From Chlorocebus sabaeus (taxonomy: Eukaryota > Chordata > Mammalia > Primates > Cercopithecidae), in contig NC_132904.1 in the NCBI RefSeq assembly GCF_047675955.1, positions 64,103,435-64,167,434 on the forward strand: a stretch of 64,000 nt of DNA, given 5' to 3'. Numbering within the stretch: the first letter of the stretch is position 1; every line of letters begins with the position of its first letter. A program made the translations under genes and the position numbers. Under the pieces are notes generated by a model that was given only the letters and a program-made list of their open reading frames with translations, was not told the DNA's origin and did no database searches. Positions 47,501-59,227 of the stretch are shown here, piece by piece.

Positions 47501-50384
47501 TTCTGTTAATTCATCTCACAGAGTTACATCTTTCCCTTCAAGAAGCCTTTCGCTAAGGCTGTTCTTGAGGAATTGGCAAAGGGATATTTGGAAGCCCATA
47601 GAGGGCTATGGTGAAAAAGGAAATATCTTCCGTTCAAAACTGGAAAGAATCTTTCTGAGAAACTGCTCTGTGTTCTGTTAATTCATCTCACAGAGTTACA
47701 TCTTTCACTTCAAGAAGCCTTTCACTAAGGCTGTTCTTGTGGAATTGGAAAAGGGATATTTGGAAGCCCATAGAGGGCTATGGTGAAAAAGGAAATATCT
47801 TCCGTTCAAAACAGGGAAGAAGCTTTCTGAGAAACTGCTCTGTGTTCTGTTAATTCATCTCACAGAGTTACATCTTTCCCTTCAAGAAGCCTTTTTCTAA
47901 GGCTGTTCTTGTAGAATCGGTAAAGTTATATTTGGAAGCCCATAGAGGGCTATGGTGAAAAAGGAAATATCTTCCGTTCAAAACTGGAAAGAAGCTTTCT
48001 GAGAAACTGCTCTGTGTTCTGTTAATTCATCTCACAGAGTTACATCTTTCCCTTCAAGAAGCCTTTCGCTAAGGCTGTTCTTGTGGAATTGGCAAAGGGA
48101 TATTTGGAAGCCCATAGAGGGCTATGGTGAAAAAGGAAATATCTTCCGTTCAAAACTGGAAACAAGCTTTCTGAGAAACTGCTCTGTGTTCTGTTCATTC
48201 ATCTCACAGTGATACATCTTTCCCTTCAAGAAGCCTTTCGCTAAGGCTGTTCTTGTGGAATTGGCAAAGGGATATTTGGAAGCGCATAGAGGACTATGAT
48301 GAAAAAGGAAATATATTCCGTTCAAAACTGGAAAGAATCTTTCTGAGAAACTGCTCTGTGTTCTGTTAATTCATCTCACAGAGTTACACCTTTCCCTTCA
48401 AGAAGCCTTTCGCTAAGGCTGTTCTTGTGGAATTGGCAAAGGGATATTTGACAGCCCTTAGAGGGCTATGGTGAAAAAGGAAATATCTTCCGTTCAAAAC
48501 TGGAAAGAAGCTTTCTGAGAAACTGCTCTGTGTTCTGTTAATTCATCTCACAGAGTTACACCTTTCCCTTCAAGAAGCCTTTCGCTAAGGCTGTTCTTGT
48601 GGAATTGGCAAAGGGATATTTGACAGCCCTTAGAGGGCTATGGTGAAAAAGGAAATATCTTCCGTTCAAAACTGGAAAGAAGCTTTCTGAGAAACTGCTC
48701 TGTGTTCTGTTAATTCATCTCACAGAGTTACATCTTTCCCTTCAAGAAGCCTTTCGCTAAGGCTGTTCTTGAGGAATTGGCAAAGGGATATTTGGAAGCC
48801 CATAGAGGGCTATGGTGAAAAAGGAAATATCTTCCGTTCAAAACTGGAAAGAAGCTTTCTGAGAAACTGCTCTGTGTTCTGTTAATTCATCTCACAGAGT
48901 TACATCTTTCACTTCAAGAAGCGTTTCGCTAAGGCTGTTCTTCTGGAATTGGCAAAGGGATATTTGGAAGCCCATAGAGGGCTACGGTGAAAAAGGAAAT
49001 ATCTTCCGTTGAAAACTGGAAAGAAGCTTTCTGAGAAACTGCTCTGTGTTCTGTTAATTCATCTCACAGAGTTACATCTTTCCCTTCAAGAAGCCTTTTT
49101 CTAAAGCTCTTCTTGGGGAATTGGCAAAGGGATATTTGGAAGACCATAGAGGGCTATGGTGAAAAAGGAAATAGCTTCCGTTCAAACCTGGAAAGAATCT
49201 TTCTGAGAAACTCCTCTGTGTTCTGTTAATTCATCACACAGTGTTACATCTTTCCCTTCAAAAAGCCTTTCGCTAAGGCTGTTCTTGTGGAATTGGCAAA
49301 GGGATATTTGACAGCCCATAGAGGGCTATGGTGAAAAAGGAAATATCTTCCGTTAAAAACTGAAAAGAAGCTTTCTGAGAAACTGCTCTGTGTTTTGTTA
49401 ATTCATCTCACAGAGTTACATCTTTCCCGTTAAGAGGCCATTCACTATAGATGTTCTTGTGGAATTGGCAAAGGGATATTTGGAAGCTCATAGAGGGCTA
49501 TGGTGAAAAAGGAAATATCTTCCGTTTAAAACTGGAAAGAAGCTTTCTGAGAAACTGCTCTGTGTTCTGTTAATTCATCTCACAGAGTTACATCTTTCCC
49601 TTCAAGAAGCCTTTCGCTAAGGCTGTTCTTGTGGAATCGGCAAACTGATATTTGGAAGCCCAAAGAGGGCTATGGTGAAAAAGGAAATATCTTCCGTTCA
49701 AAACTGGAAAGAAGCTTTCTGAGAAACTGCTCTGTGTTCTCTTAATTCATCTCACAGAGTTACATCTTTCCTTCAAGAAGCCTTTCGCTAAGGCTGTTCT
49801 TGTGGAATTGGCAAATAGATATTTGCAAGCCCATAGTGGGCTATGGTGAAAAAGGAAATATCTTCCGTTCAAAACTGGAAAGAAGCTTTCTGAGAAACTG
49901 CTCTGTGTTCTGTTAATTCATCTCACAGAGTTACATCTTTCCCTTCAAGAAGCCTTTCGCTAAGGCTGTTCTTGTGGAATTGGCAAAGGGATATTTGGAA
50001 TCCCATAGAGGCCTATGGTGAAAAAGGAAATATCTTCCGTTCAAAACTGGAAAGACGCTTTCTGAGAAACTGCTCTGTGTTCTGTTAATTCATCTCACAG
50101 AGTTACATCTTTCCCTTCAAGAAGCCTTTCGCTAAGGCTGTTCTTGTGGATTTGACAAAGTGATATTTGGAAGCCCTTAGATGGCTATGGTGAAAAAGGA
50201 AATATATTCCGTTCAAAACTGGAAAGAATCATTCTGAGAAACTGCTCTCTGTTCTGTTAATTCATCTCACAGAGTTACGTCTTCCCCTTCAAGAATCCTT
50301 TCGCTAAGTCTGTTCTTGTGGAATTGGCAAAGGGATATTTGGAAGCGCATAGAGGGCTATGGTGAAAAAGGAAATATCTTCCTT
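44540..50384 (+). repeat. Unit E2: 34-monomer unit (5,845 bp)
   Basis: Shares its left 3.16 kb with E1 and E3 and its right 0.85 kb with E1. The centre (about 47.7-49.5 kb) is not the E1 8-monomer block. It comprises about 11 monomers with AAACAGGGAAG, GTTCATTCATC with CACAGTGATAC near 48195, ATGATGAAAAAGG, ACACCTTTCCC runs, GTTGAAAACTGG and a CCCGTTAAGAGGCC monomer with CACTATAGATG near 49427. The last resembles the domain B monomer near 15050. Confidence 0.78.
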
Positions 50385-52165
50385 TCAAAACTGGAAAGAA
50401 ACTTTCTGAGAAACTGCTCTGTGCTCTGTTAATTCATCTCACAGAGTTACATCTTTCCCTTCAAGAAGCCTTTCGCTAAGGCTGTTCTTGTGGAATTGGC
50501 AAAGGGATATTTGGAAGCCCTTAGATGGCTATCGTGAAAAAGGAAATATATTCCGTTCAAAACTGGAAAGAATCTTTCTGAGAAACTGCTTTCTGTTCTG
50601 TTAATTCATCTCACAGAGTTACGTCTTCCCCTTCAAGAAGCCTTTCGCTAAGGCTGTTCTTGTGGAATTGGCAAATGGATATTTTGAGGCGCATAGAGGG
50701 CTATGGTGAAAAAGGAAATATCTTCCGTTCAAAACTGGAAAGAAACTTTCTGAGAAACTGCTCTGTGCTCTGTTAATTCATCTCACAGAGTTACATCTTT
50801 CCCTTCAAGAAGCCTTTCGCTAAGGCTGTTCTTGTGGAATTGGCAAAGTGATATTTGGAAGTCCATAGATGGCTATGGTGAAAAAGGAAATATCTTCCGT
50901 TCAAAACTGGAAAGAATCTTTCTGAGAAACTGCTCTGTGTTCTGTTAATTCATCTCACGGAGTTACAACTTTCCCTTCAAGAAGCCATTCGCTAAGGCTG
51001 TTCTTGTGGAATCGGCAAAGGGATATTTGGAAGCCCATAGAGGGCTATGGTGAAAAAGGAAATATCTTCAGTTCAAAACTGGAAAGAAGCTTTCTGAGAA
51101 ACTGCTCTGTGTTCTGTTAATTCATCTCACAGAGTTACCTCTTTCCCTTCAAGAAGCCTTTCGCTAAGGCTGTTCTTGTGGAAATGGCAAAGGGATATTT
51201 GGAAGCCCATACAGGGCTATGGTGAAAAAGGAAGTATCTTCCGTTTAAAACTGGAAATAAGCTTTCTGAGAAACTGCTCTGTGTTCTGTTAATTCATCTC
51301 ACAGAGTTACATCTTTCCTTCAAGAAGCCTTTCGCTAAGGCTGTTCTTGTGGAATTGGCAAAGGGATATTTGGAAGCCCATAGAGGGCTATGGTGAAAAA
51401 GGAAATATCTTCCGTTCAAAACTGGAAAGACGCTTTCTGAGAAACTGCTCTGTGTTCTGTTAATTCATCTCACAGAGTTACAGGTTTCCCTTCAAGAAGC
51501 CTTTCGCTAAGGCTGTTCTTGTGGATTTGGCAAAGTGATATTTCGAAGCCCTTAGATGGCTATGGTGAAAAAGGAAATACCTTCCGTTCAAAACTGGAAA
51601 GAATCTTTCTGAGAAACTGCTCTGTGTTCTGTTAATTCATCTCACAGAGTTACATCTTTCCCTTCAAGAAGCCTTTCGCTAAGGCTGTTCTTGTGGAATT
51701 GGCAAAGGGATATTTGGAAGCCCATAGAGGGCTATGGTGAAAAAGGAAATATCTTCCGTTCAAAACTGGAAAGAAGCTTTCTGAGAAACGGCTCTGTGTT
51801 CTGTTAATTCATCTCAAGGAGTTACATCTTTCCCTTCAAGAAGCGTTTCGCTAAGGCTGTTCTTGCGGAATTGGCAAAGGGATATTTGGAAGTCGATAGA
51901 GGGCTACGGTGAAAAAGGAAATATCTTCCGTTCTAAACTGGAAAGAAGCTTTCTGAGAAACTGCTCTGTGTTCTGTTAATTCATCTCACAGAGTTACATC
52001 TTTCCCTTCAAGAAGCCTTTTTCCAAGGCTGTTCCTGTAGAATCGGCAAAGTTATATTTGGAAGCCCATAGAGGGCTATGGTGAAAAAGGAAATATCTTC
52101 CGTTCAAAACTGGAAAGAAGCTTTCTGAGAAACTGCTCTGTGTTCTGTTAATTCATCTCACAGAG
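50385..52165 (+). repeat. Unit E3, truncated third copy
   Basis: Matches E2 from 44540 at 5,845 bp (CAAATGGATA 44827/50672) through the CACGGAG, CATACAGGG, ACAGGTTTCC, AAATACCTTCC, CTCAAGGAG and CTTTTTCCAAGG monomers. It leaves the unit near 52.16 kb, where ACATCTTTCCC with AAGAAACCTTTCAC replaces ACCTCTTTCTC. Private changes include ATTTCGAAGCCC near 51541 and AAGTCGATAG near 51890. Confidence 0.8.
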
Positions 52166-52183
52166 TTACATCTTTCCCTTCAA

Positions 52184-53872
52184 GAAACCTTTCACTAACG
52201 CTGTTCTTGTGGAATTGGCAAAGGGATATTTGGAAGCGCTAGAGAGCTATGGTGAAAAAGGAAATATCTTCCGTTCTAAACTGGAAAGAAGCTTTCTGAC
52301 AAACTGCTCTGTGTTCTGTTAATTCATCTCACAGAGTTACAGGTTTCCCTTCAAGAAGTCTTTCGCTAAGGCTGTTCTTGTGGATTTGGCAAAGTGATAT
52401 TTGAAAGCCCATAGATGGCTATGGTGAAAAAGGAAATATATTCCGTTCAAAACTGGAAAGAATCTTTCTGAGAAACTGCTCTGTGTTCTGTTAATTCATC
52501 TCACAGAGTTACATCTTTCCCTTCAAGAAGCCTTTCGCTAAGGCTGTTCTTGAGGAATTGGCAGAGGGATATTTGGAAGCGCATAGAGGGCTATGGTGAA
52601 AAAGGAAATATCTTCCGTTCAAAACTGGAAAGAATCTTTCTGGGAAACAGCTCTGTGTTCTGTTAATTCATCTCACAGAGTTACATGTTTCCCTTCAAGA
52701 AGCCTTTCGCTGAGGCTATTCTTGTGGAATTGGCAAAGTGCTATTTGGAAGCCCATAGATGGCTATGGTGAAAAAGGAAATATATTCCGTTCAAAACTGG
52801 AAAGAATCTTTCTGAGAAACTGCTCTGTGTTCTGTTAATTCATCTCACAGGGTTACACCTTTCCCTTCAAGAAGCCTTTCGCTAAGGCTGTTCTTGTGGA
52901 ATTGGCAAAGGGATATTTGGAAGCCCATAGAGGGCTATGGTGAAAAAGGAAATATCTTCCGTTCAAAACTGGAAAGAAGCTTTCTGAGAAACTGCTCTGT
53001 GTTCTGTTAATTCATCACACAGAGTTACATCTTTCCCTTCAAGAAGCGTTTCGCTAAGGCTGTTCTTGCGGAATAGGCAAAGGGATATTTGGAAGCCCAT
53101 AGAGGGCTACGGTGAAAAAGGAAATATCTTCCGTTCTAAACTGGAAAGAAGCTTTCTGAGAAACTGGTCTGTGTTCTGTTAATTCATCTCACAGAGTTAC
53201 ATCTTTCCCTTCAAGAAGCCTTTTTCTAAGGCTGTTCTTGTAGAATCGGCAAAGTTATATTTGGAAGCCCATAGAGAGCTATAGTGAAAAAGGAAGTATC
53301 TTCCGTTCAAAACTGGAAAGAAGCTTTCTGAGAAACTGCTCTGTCTTCTGTTAATTCATCTCACAGAGTTACATCTTTCCCTTCAAGAAGCCTTTCACTA
53401 AGGCTATTCTTGTGGAATTGGCAAAGGGATATTTGGAAACCCATAGAGGGCTATGGTGAAAAAGGAAATATCTTCCGTTCAAAACTGGAAAGAAGCTTTC
53501 TGAGAAACTGCTCTGTGTTCTGTTATTCATCTCACAGAGTTACATCTTTCCCTTGAAGAAGCCTTTTTCTAAAGCTCTTCTTGTGGAATTGGCAAAGGGA
53601 TATTTGGAGGACCTTAGAGGGCTATGGTGAAAAAGGAAATACCTTCCGTTCAAAACTGGAAAGAATCTTTCTGAGAAACTGCTCTGTGTTCTGTTAATTC
53701 ATCTCACAGAGTTACATCTTTCCCTTCAAGAAGCCTTTCGCTAAGGCTGTTCTTGTGGAATTGGCAAAGGGATATTTGGAAGCCCATAGAGGGCTATGGT
53801 GAAAAAGGAAATATCTTCCGTTCAAAACTGGAAAGAAGCTTTCTGAGAAACTGCTCTGTGTTCTGTTAATTC
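52184..53872 (+). repeat. Block F, copy 1 (about 10 monomers)
   Basis: Markers in order: AAGAAACCTTTCACTAACG, GCGCTAGAGAGC (one base short), TTTCTGACAAAC, ACAGGTTTCCC, AATCTTTCTGGGAAACAGC, TACATGTTTCCC, CACAGGGTTACACC, AAGCGTTTCGC with TTGCGGAATAGG, AAACTGGTCTG, GTAGAATCGGC, GAGAGCTATAG, CTCTGTCTTCTG, GTTATTCATC (two bases short), CTTGAAGAAGCC and AAATACCTTCC. It recurs at offsets 3,437-3,438 bp and 5,328 bp. Confidence 0.8.
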
Positions 53873-54481
53873 ATCTCACAGAGTTACATCTTTCCCTTCA
53901 TGAAGCGTTTCGCTAAGGCTGTTCTTGCGGAATTGGCAAAGGGATATTTGGAAGCCCATAGAGGGCTACGGTCAAAAAGGACATATCTTCCGTTCAAAAC
54001 TGGAAAGAAGCTTTCTGAGAAACTGCTCTGTGTTCTGTTAATTCATCTCACAGAGTTACATCTTTCCCTTCCAGAAGCCTTTTTCTAAGGCTGATCTTGT
54101 AGAATCGGCAAAGTTATATTTGGAAGCCCATAGAGGGCTATGGTGAAAAAGGAAATATCTTCCGTTCAAATCTGGAAAGAAGCTTTCTGAGAAACTGCTC
54201 TGTGTTCTGTTAATTCATCTCACAGAGTTACATCTTTCCCTTCAAGAAGCCTTTCTCTAAGGCTGTTCTTGTGGAATTGGCAAAGTGATATTTGGAAGCC
54301 CATAGAGGTCTATGGTGAAAAAGGAAATATCTTCCGTTCAAAACTGGAAAGAAGCTTTCTGAGAAACTGCTCTGAGTTCTGTTAATTCATCTCACAGAGT
54401 TACATCTTTCCCTTCAAGAAGCCTTTCACTAAGGCTGTTCTTGTGGAATTGGCAAAGGGATATTTGGAAGCGCAAAGAGGG

Positions 54482-54498
54482 CTATGGTGAAAACGGAA
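54482..54498 (+). promoter_or_regulatory. Degenerate CENP-B-like position (CGG gained, TTCG absent)
   Basis: Reads CTATGGTGAAAACGGAA, with an A-to-C change that introduces CGG where the CENP-B box (TTCGNNNNANNCGGG) has CGGG. The TTCG half is missing and the last G is A, so binding by CENP-B is not expected. The same variant occurs at 59810-59826 and 61873-61889; the third copy of that unit near 63420 lacks it. Confidence 0.4.
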
Positions 54499-55620
54499 AT
54501 ATCTTCAGTTCAAAACTGGAAAGAAGCTTTCTGAGAAACTGCTCTGTGTTCTGTTAATTCATCTCACAGAGTTACCTCTTTCCCTTCAAGAAGCCTTTCG
54601 CTAAGGCTGTTCTTGTGGAAATGGCAAAGGGATATTTGGAAGCCCATACAGGGCTATGGTGAAAAAGGAAGTATCTTCCGTTTAAAACTGGAAAGAAGCT
54701 TTCTGAGAAACTGCTCTGTGTTCTGTTAATTCATCTCACAGAGTTACATCTTTCCTTCAAGAAGACTTTCGCTAAGGCTGTTCTTGTGGAATTGGCAAAG
54801 GGATATTTGGAAGCCCATAGAGGGCTATGGTGAAAAAGGAAATATCTTCCGTTCAAAACTGGAAAGACGCTTTCTGAGAAACTGCTCTGTGTTCTGTTAA
54901 TTCATCTCACAGAGTTACAGGTTTCCCTTCAAGAAGCCTTTCGCTAAGGCTGTTCTTGTGGATTTGGCAAAGTGATATTTGGAAGCCCTTAGATGGCTAT
55001 GGTGAAAAAGGAAATATATTCCGTTCAAAACTGGAAAGAATCTTTCTGAGAAACTGCTCTCTGTTCTGTTAATTCATCTCACAGAGTTACGTCTTCCCCT
55101 TCAAGAAGCCTTTCGCTAAGGCTGTTCTTGTGGAATTGGCAAAGGGATATTTGGAAGCCCATAGATGGCTATGGTGAAAAAGGAAATATCTTCCGTTCAA
55201 AACTGGAAAGAATCTTTCTGAGAAACTGCTCTGTGTTCTGTTAATTCATCTCACAGAGTTACAACTTTTCCTTCAAGAAACCTTTCGCTAAGGCTCTTCT
55301 TGAGTAATTGGCAAAGGGATATTTGGAAGCCCATACATGGCTATGGTGAAAAAGGAAGTATCTTCCGTTTAAAACTGGAAAAAAGCTTTATGAGAAACTG
55401 CTCTGTGTTCTGTTAATTCATCACACAGAGTTACATCTTTCCCTTCAAGAAGCCTTTCGCTAAGGCTGTCCTATTGGAATTGGCAAAGGGATATTTGACA
55501 GCCCATAGAAGTCCATGGTGAAAAAGGAAATATCTTCCGTTCAAAACTGGAAAGAAGCTTTCTGAGAAACTGCTCTGTGTTCTGTTAATTCATCTCACAG
55601 AGTTACATCTTTCCCTTCAA

Positions 55621-57310
55621 GAAACCTTTCACTAACGCTGTTCTTGTGGAATTTGCAAAGGGATATTTGGAAGCGCATAGAGGGCTATGGTGAAAAAGGA
55701 AATATCTTCCGTTCAAAACTGGAAAGAAGCTTTCTGACAAACTGCTCTGTGTTCTGTTAATTCATCTCACAGAGTTACAGGTTTCCCTTCAAGAAGTCTT
55801 TCGCTAAGGCTGTTCTTGTGGATTTGGCAAAGTGATATTTGAAAGCCCATAGATGGCTATGGTGAAAAAGGAAATATATTCCGTTCAAAACTGGAAAGAA
55901 TCTTTCTGAGAAACTGCTCTGTGTTCTGTTAATTCATCTCACAGAGTTACATCTTTCCCTTCAAGAAGCCTTTCGCTAAGGCTGTTCTTGAGGAATTGGC
56001 AGAGGGATATTTGGAAGCGCATAGAGGGCTATGGTGAAAAAGGAAATATCTTCCGTTCAAAACTGGAAAGAATCTTTCTGGGAAACAGCTCTGTGTTCTG
56101 TTAATTCATCTCACAGAGTTACATGTTTCCCTTCAAGAAGCCTTTCGCTAAGGCTATTCTTGTGGAATTGGCAAAGTGTTATTTGGAAGCCCATAGATGG
56201 CTATGGTGAAAAAGGAAATATATTCCGTTCAAAACTGGAAAGAATCTTTCTGAGAAACTGCTCTGTGTTCTGTTAATTCATCTCACAGGGTTACACCTTT
56301 CCCTTCAAGAAGCCTTTCGCTAAGGCTGTTCTTGTGGAATTGGCAAAGGGATATTTGGAAGCCCATAGAGGGCTATGGTGAAAAAGGAAATATCTTCCGT
56401 TCAAAACTGGAAAGAAGCTTTCTGAGAAACTGCTCTGTGTTCTGTTAATTCATCTCACAGAGTTACATCTTTCCCTTCAAGAAGCGTTTCGCTAAGGCTG
56501 TTCTTGCGGAATTGGCAAAGGGATATTTGGAAGCCCATAGAGGGCTACGGTGAAAAAGGAAATATCTTCCGTTCTAAACTGGAAAGAAGCTTTCTGAGAA
56601 ACTGGTCTGTGTTCTGTTAATTCATCTCACAGAGTTACATCTTTCCCTTCAAGAAGCCTTTTTCTAAGGCTGTTCTTGCAGAATCGGCAAAGTTATATTT
56701 GGAAGCCCATAGAGAGCTATGGTGAAAAAGGAAGTATCTTCCGTTCAAAACTGGAAAGAAGCTTTCTGAGAAACTGCTCTGTCTTCTGTTAATTCATCTC
56801 ACAGAGTTACATCTTTCCCTTCAAGAAGCCTTTCGCTAAGGCTATTCTTGTGGAATTGGCAAAGGGATATTTGGAAGCCCATAGAGGGCTATGGTGAAAA
56901 AGGAAATATCTTCCGTTCAAAACTGGAAAGAAGCTTTCTGAGAAACTGCTCTGTGTTCTGTTATTCATCTCAGAGAGTTACATCTTTCCCTTGAAGAAGC
57001 CTTTTTCTAAAGCTCTTCTTGGGGAATTGGCAAAGGGATATTTGGAAGACCTTAGAGGGCTATGGTGAAAAAGGAAATACCTTCCGTTCAAAACTGGAAA
57101 GAATCTTTCTGAGAAACTGCTCTGTGTTCTGTTAATTCATCTCACAGAGTTACATCTTTCCCTTCAAGAAGCCTTTCGCTAAGGCTGTTCTTGTGGAATT
57201 GGCAAAGGGATATTTGGAAGCCCATAGAGGGCTATGGTGAAAAAGGAAATATCTTCCGTTCAAAACTGGAAAGAAGCTTTCTGAGAAACTGCTCTGTGTT
57301 CTGTTAATTC
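55621..57310 (+). repeat. Block F, copy 2
   Basis: Same series as copy 1. It has the full GCGCATAGAGGGC near 55673 where copies 1 and 3 read GCGCTAGAGAGC, so the offset changes from 3,437 to 3,438 bp across that point. It also has TTGCGGAATTGG where the others have TTGCGGAATAGG, and CTCAGAGAG near 56969. It ends near 57.31 kb, where CTCAAGGAG marks a switch to the sequence shared with 51.5-51.98 kb. Confidence 0.8.
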
Positions 57311-57511
57311 ATCTCAAGGAGTTACATCTTTCCCTTCAAGAAGCGTTTCGCTAAGGCTGTTCTTGCGGAATTGGCAAAGGGATATTTGGAAGCCGATAGA
57401 GGGCTACGGTGAAAAAGGAAATATCTTCCGTTCTAAACTGGAAAGAAGCTTTCTGAGAAACTGCTCTGTGTTCTGTTAATTCATCTCACAGAGTTACATC
57501 TTTCCCTTCAA

Positions 57512-59200
57512 GAAACCTTTCACTAACGCTGTTCTTGTGGAATTGGCAAAGGGATATTTGGAAGCGCTAGAGAGCTATGGTGAAAAAGGAAATATCTTCC
57601 GTTCAAAACTGGAAAGAAGCTTTCTGACAAACTGCTCTGTGTTCTGTTAATTCATCTCACAGAGTTACAGGTTTCCCTTCAAGAAGTCTTTCGCTAAGGC
57701 TGTTCTTGTGGATTTGGCAAAGTGATATTTGAAAGCCCATAGATGGCTATGGTGAAAAAGGAAATATATTCCGTTCAAAACTGGAAAGAATCTTTCTGAG
57801 AAACTGCTCTGTGTTCTGTTAATTCATCTCACAGAGTTACATCTTTCCCTTCAAGAAGCCTTTCGCTAAGGCTGTTCTTGAGGAATTGGCAGAGGGATAT
57901 TTGGAAGCGCATAGAGGGCTATGGTGAAAAAGGAAATATCTTCCGTTCAAAACTGGAAAGAATCTTTCTGGGAAACAGCTCTGTGTTCTGTTAATTCATC
58001 TCACAGAGTTACATGTTTCCCTTCAAGAAGCCTTTCGCTAAGGCTATTCTTGTGGAATTGGCAAAGTGCTATTTGGAAGCCCATAGATGGCTATGGTGAA
58101 AAAGGAAATATATTCCGTTCAAAACTGGAAAGAAGCTTTCTGAGAAACTGCTCTGTGTTCTGTTAATTCATCTCACAGGGTTACACCTTTCCCTTCAAGA
58201 AGCCTTTCGCTAAGGCTGTTCTTGTGGAATTGGCAAAGGGATATTTGGAAGCCCATAGAGGGCTATGGTGAAAAAGGAAATATCTTCCGTTCAAAACTGG
58301 AAAGAAGCTTTCTGAGAAACTGCTCTGTGTTCTGTTAATTCATCTCACAGAGTTACATCTTTCCCTTCAAGAAGCGTTTCGCTAAGGCTGTTCTTGCGGA
58401 ATAGGCAAAGGGATATTTGGAAGCCCATAGAGGGCTACGGTGAAAAAGGAAATATCTTCCGTTCTAAACTGGAAAGAAGCTTTCTGAGAAACTGGTCTGT
58501 GTTCTGTTAATTCATCTCACAGAGTTACATCTTTCCCTTCAAGAAGCCTTTTTCTAAGGCTGTTCTTGTAGAATCGGCAAAGTTATATTTGGAAGCCCAT
58601 AGAGAGCTATAGTGAAAAAGGAAGTATCTTCCGTTCAAAACTGGAAAGAAGCTTTCTGAGAAACTGCTCTGTCTTCTGTTAATTCATCTCACAGAGTTAC
58701 ATCTTTCCCTTCAAGAAGCCTTTCGCTAAGGCTATTCTTGTGGAATTGGCAAACGGATATTTGGAAACCCATAGAGGGCTATGGTGAAAAAGGAAATATC
58801 TTCCGTTCAAAACTGGAAAGAAGCTTTCTGAGAAACTGCTCTGTGTTCTGTTATTCATCTCACAGAGTTACATCTTTCCCTTGAAGAAGCCTTTTTCTAA
58901 AGCTCTTCTTGGGGAATTGGCAAAGGGATATTTGGAGGACCTTAGAGGGCTATGGTGAAAAAGGAAATACCTTCCGTTCAAAACTGGAAAGAATCTTTCT
59001 GAGAAACTGCTCTGTGTTCTGTTAATTCATCTCACAGAGTTACATCTTTCCCTTCAAGAAGCCTTTCGCTAAGGCTGTTCTTGTGGAATTGGCAAAGGGA
59101 TATTTGGAAGCCCATAGAGGGCTATGGTGAAAAAGGAAATATCTTCCGTTCAAAACTGGAAAGAAGCTTTCTGAGAAACTGCTCTGTGTTCTGTTAATTC
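57512..59200 (+). repeat. Block F, copy 3
   Basis: Matches copy 1 at 5,328 bp, including the one-base-short GCGCTAGAGAGC and the GAGAGCTATAG variant, and continues matching to about 59.82 kb (copy 1 side about 54.49 kb). Its left flank (about 57.06-57.49 kb) matches 51.56-51.98 kb at 5,500 bp. The step from 5,500 to 5,328 bp is exactly one monomer, so one monomer present near 52.0 kb is absent near 57.5 kb. Confidence 0.8.
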
Positions 59201-59227
59201 ATCTCACAGAGTTACATCTTTCCCTTC

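Noticed and set aside
39384..50384. Near-identical E1 and E2 blocks as an assembly duplication artefact
   Set aside because: Not fully excluded, but the copies differ in their centres and at scattered bases, and similar graded duplications occur in every domain, which fits real unequal exchange better.
54482..54498. CENP-B box
   Set aside because: Only the CGG part is present. The TTCG half, needed for recognition, is missing, and the final G is A.
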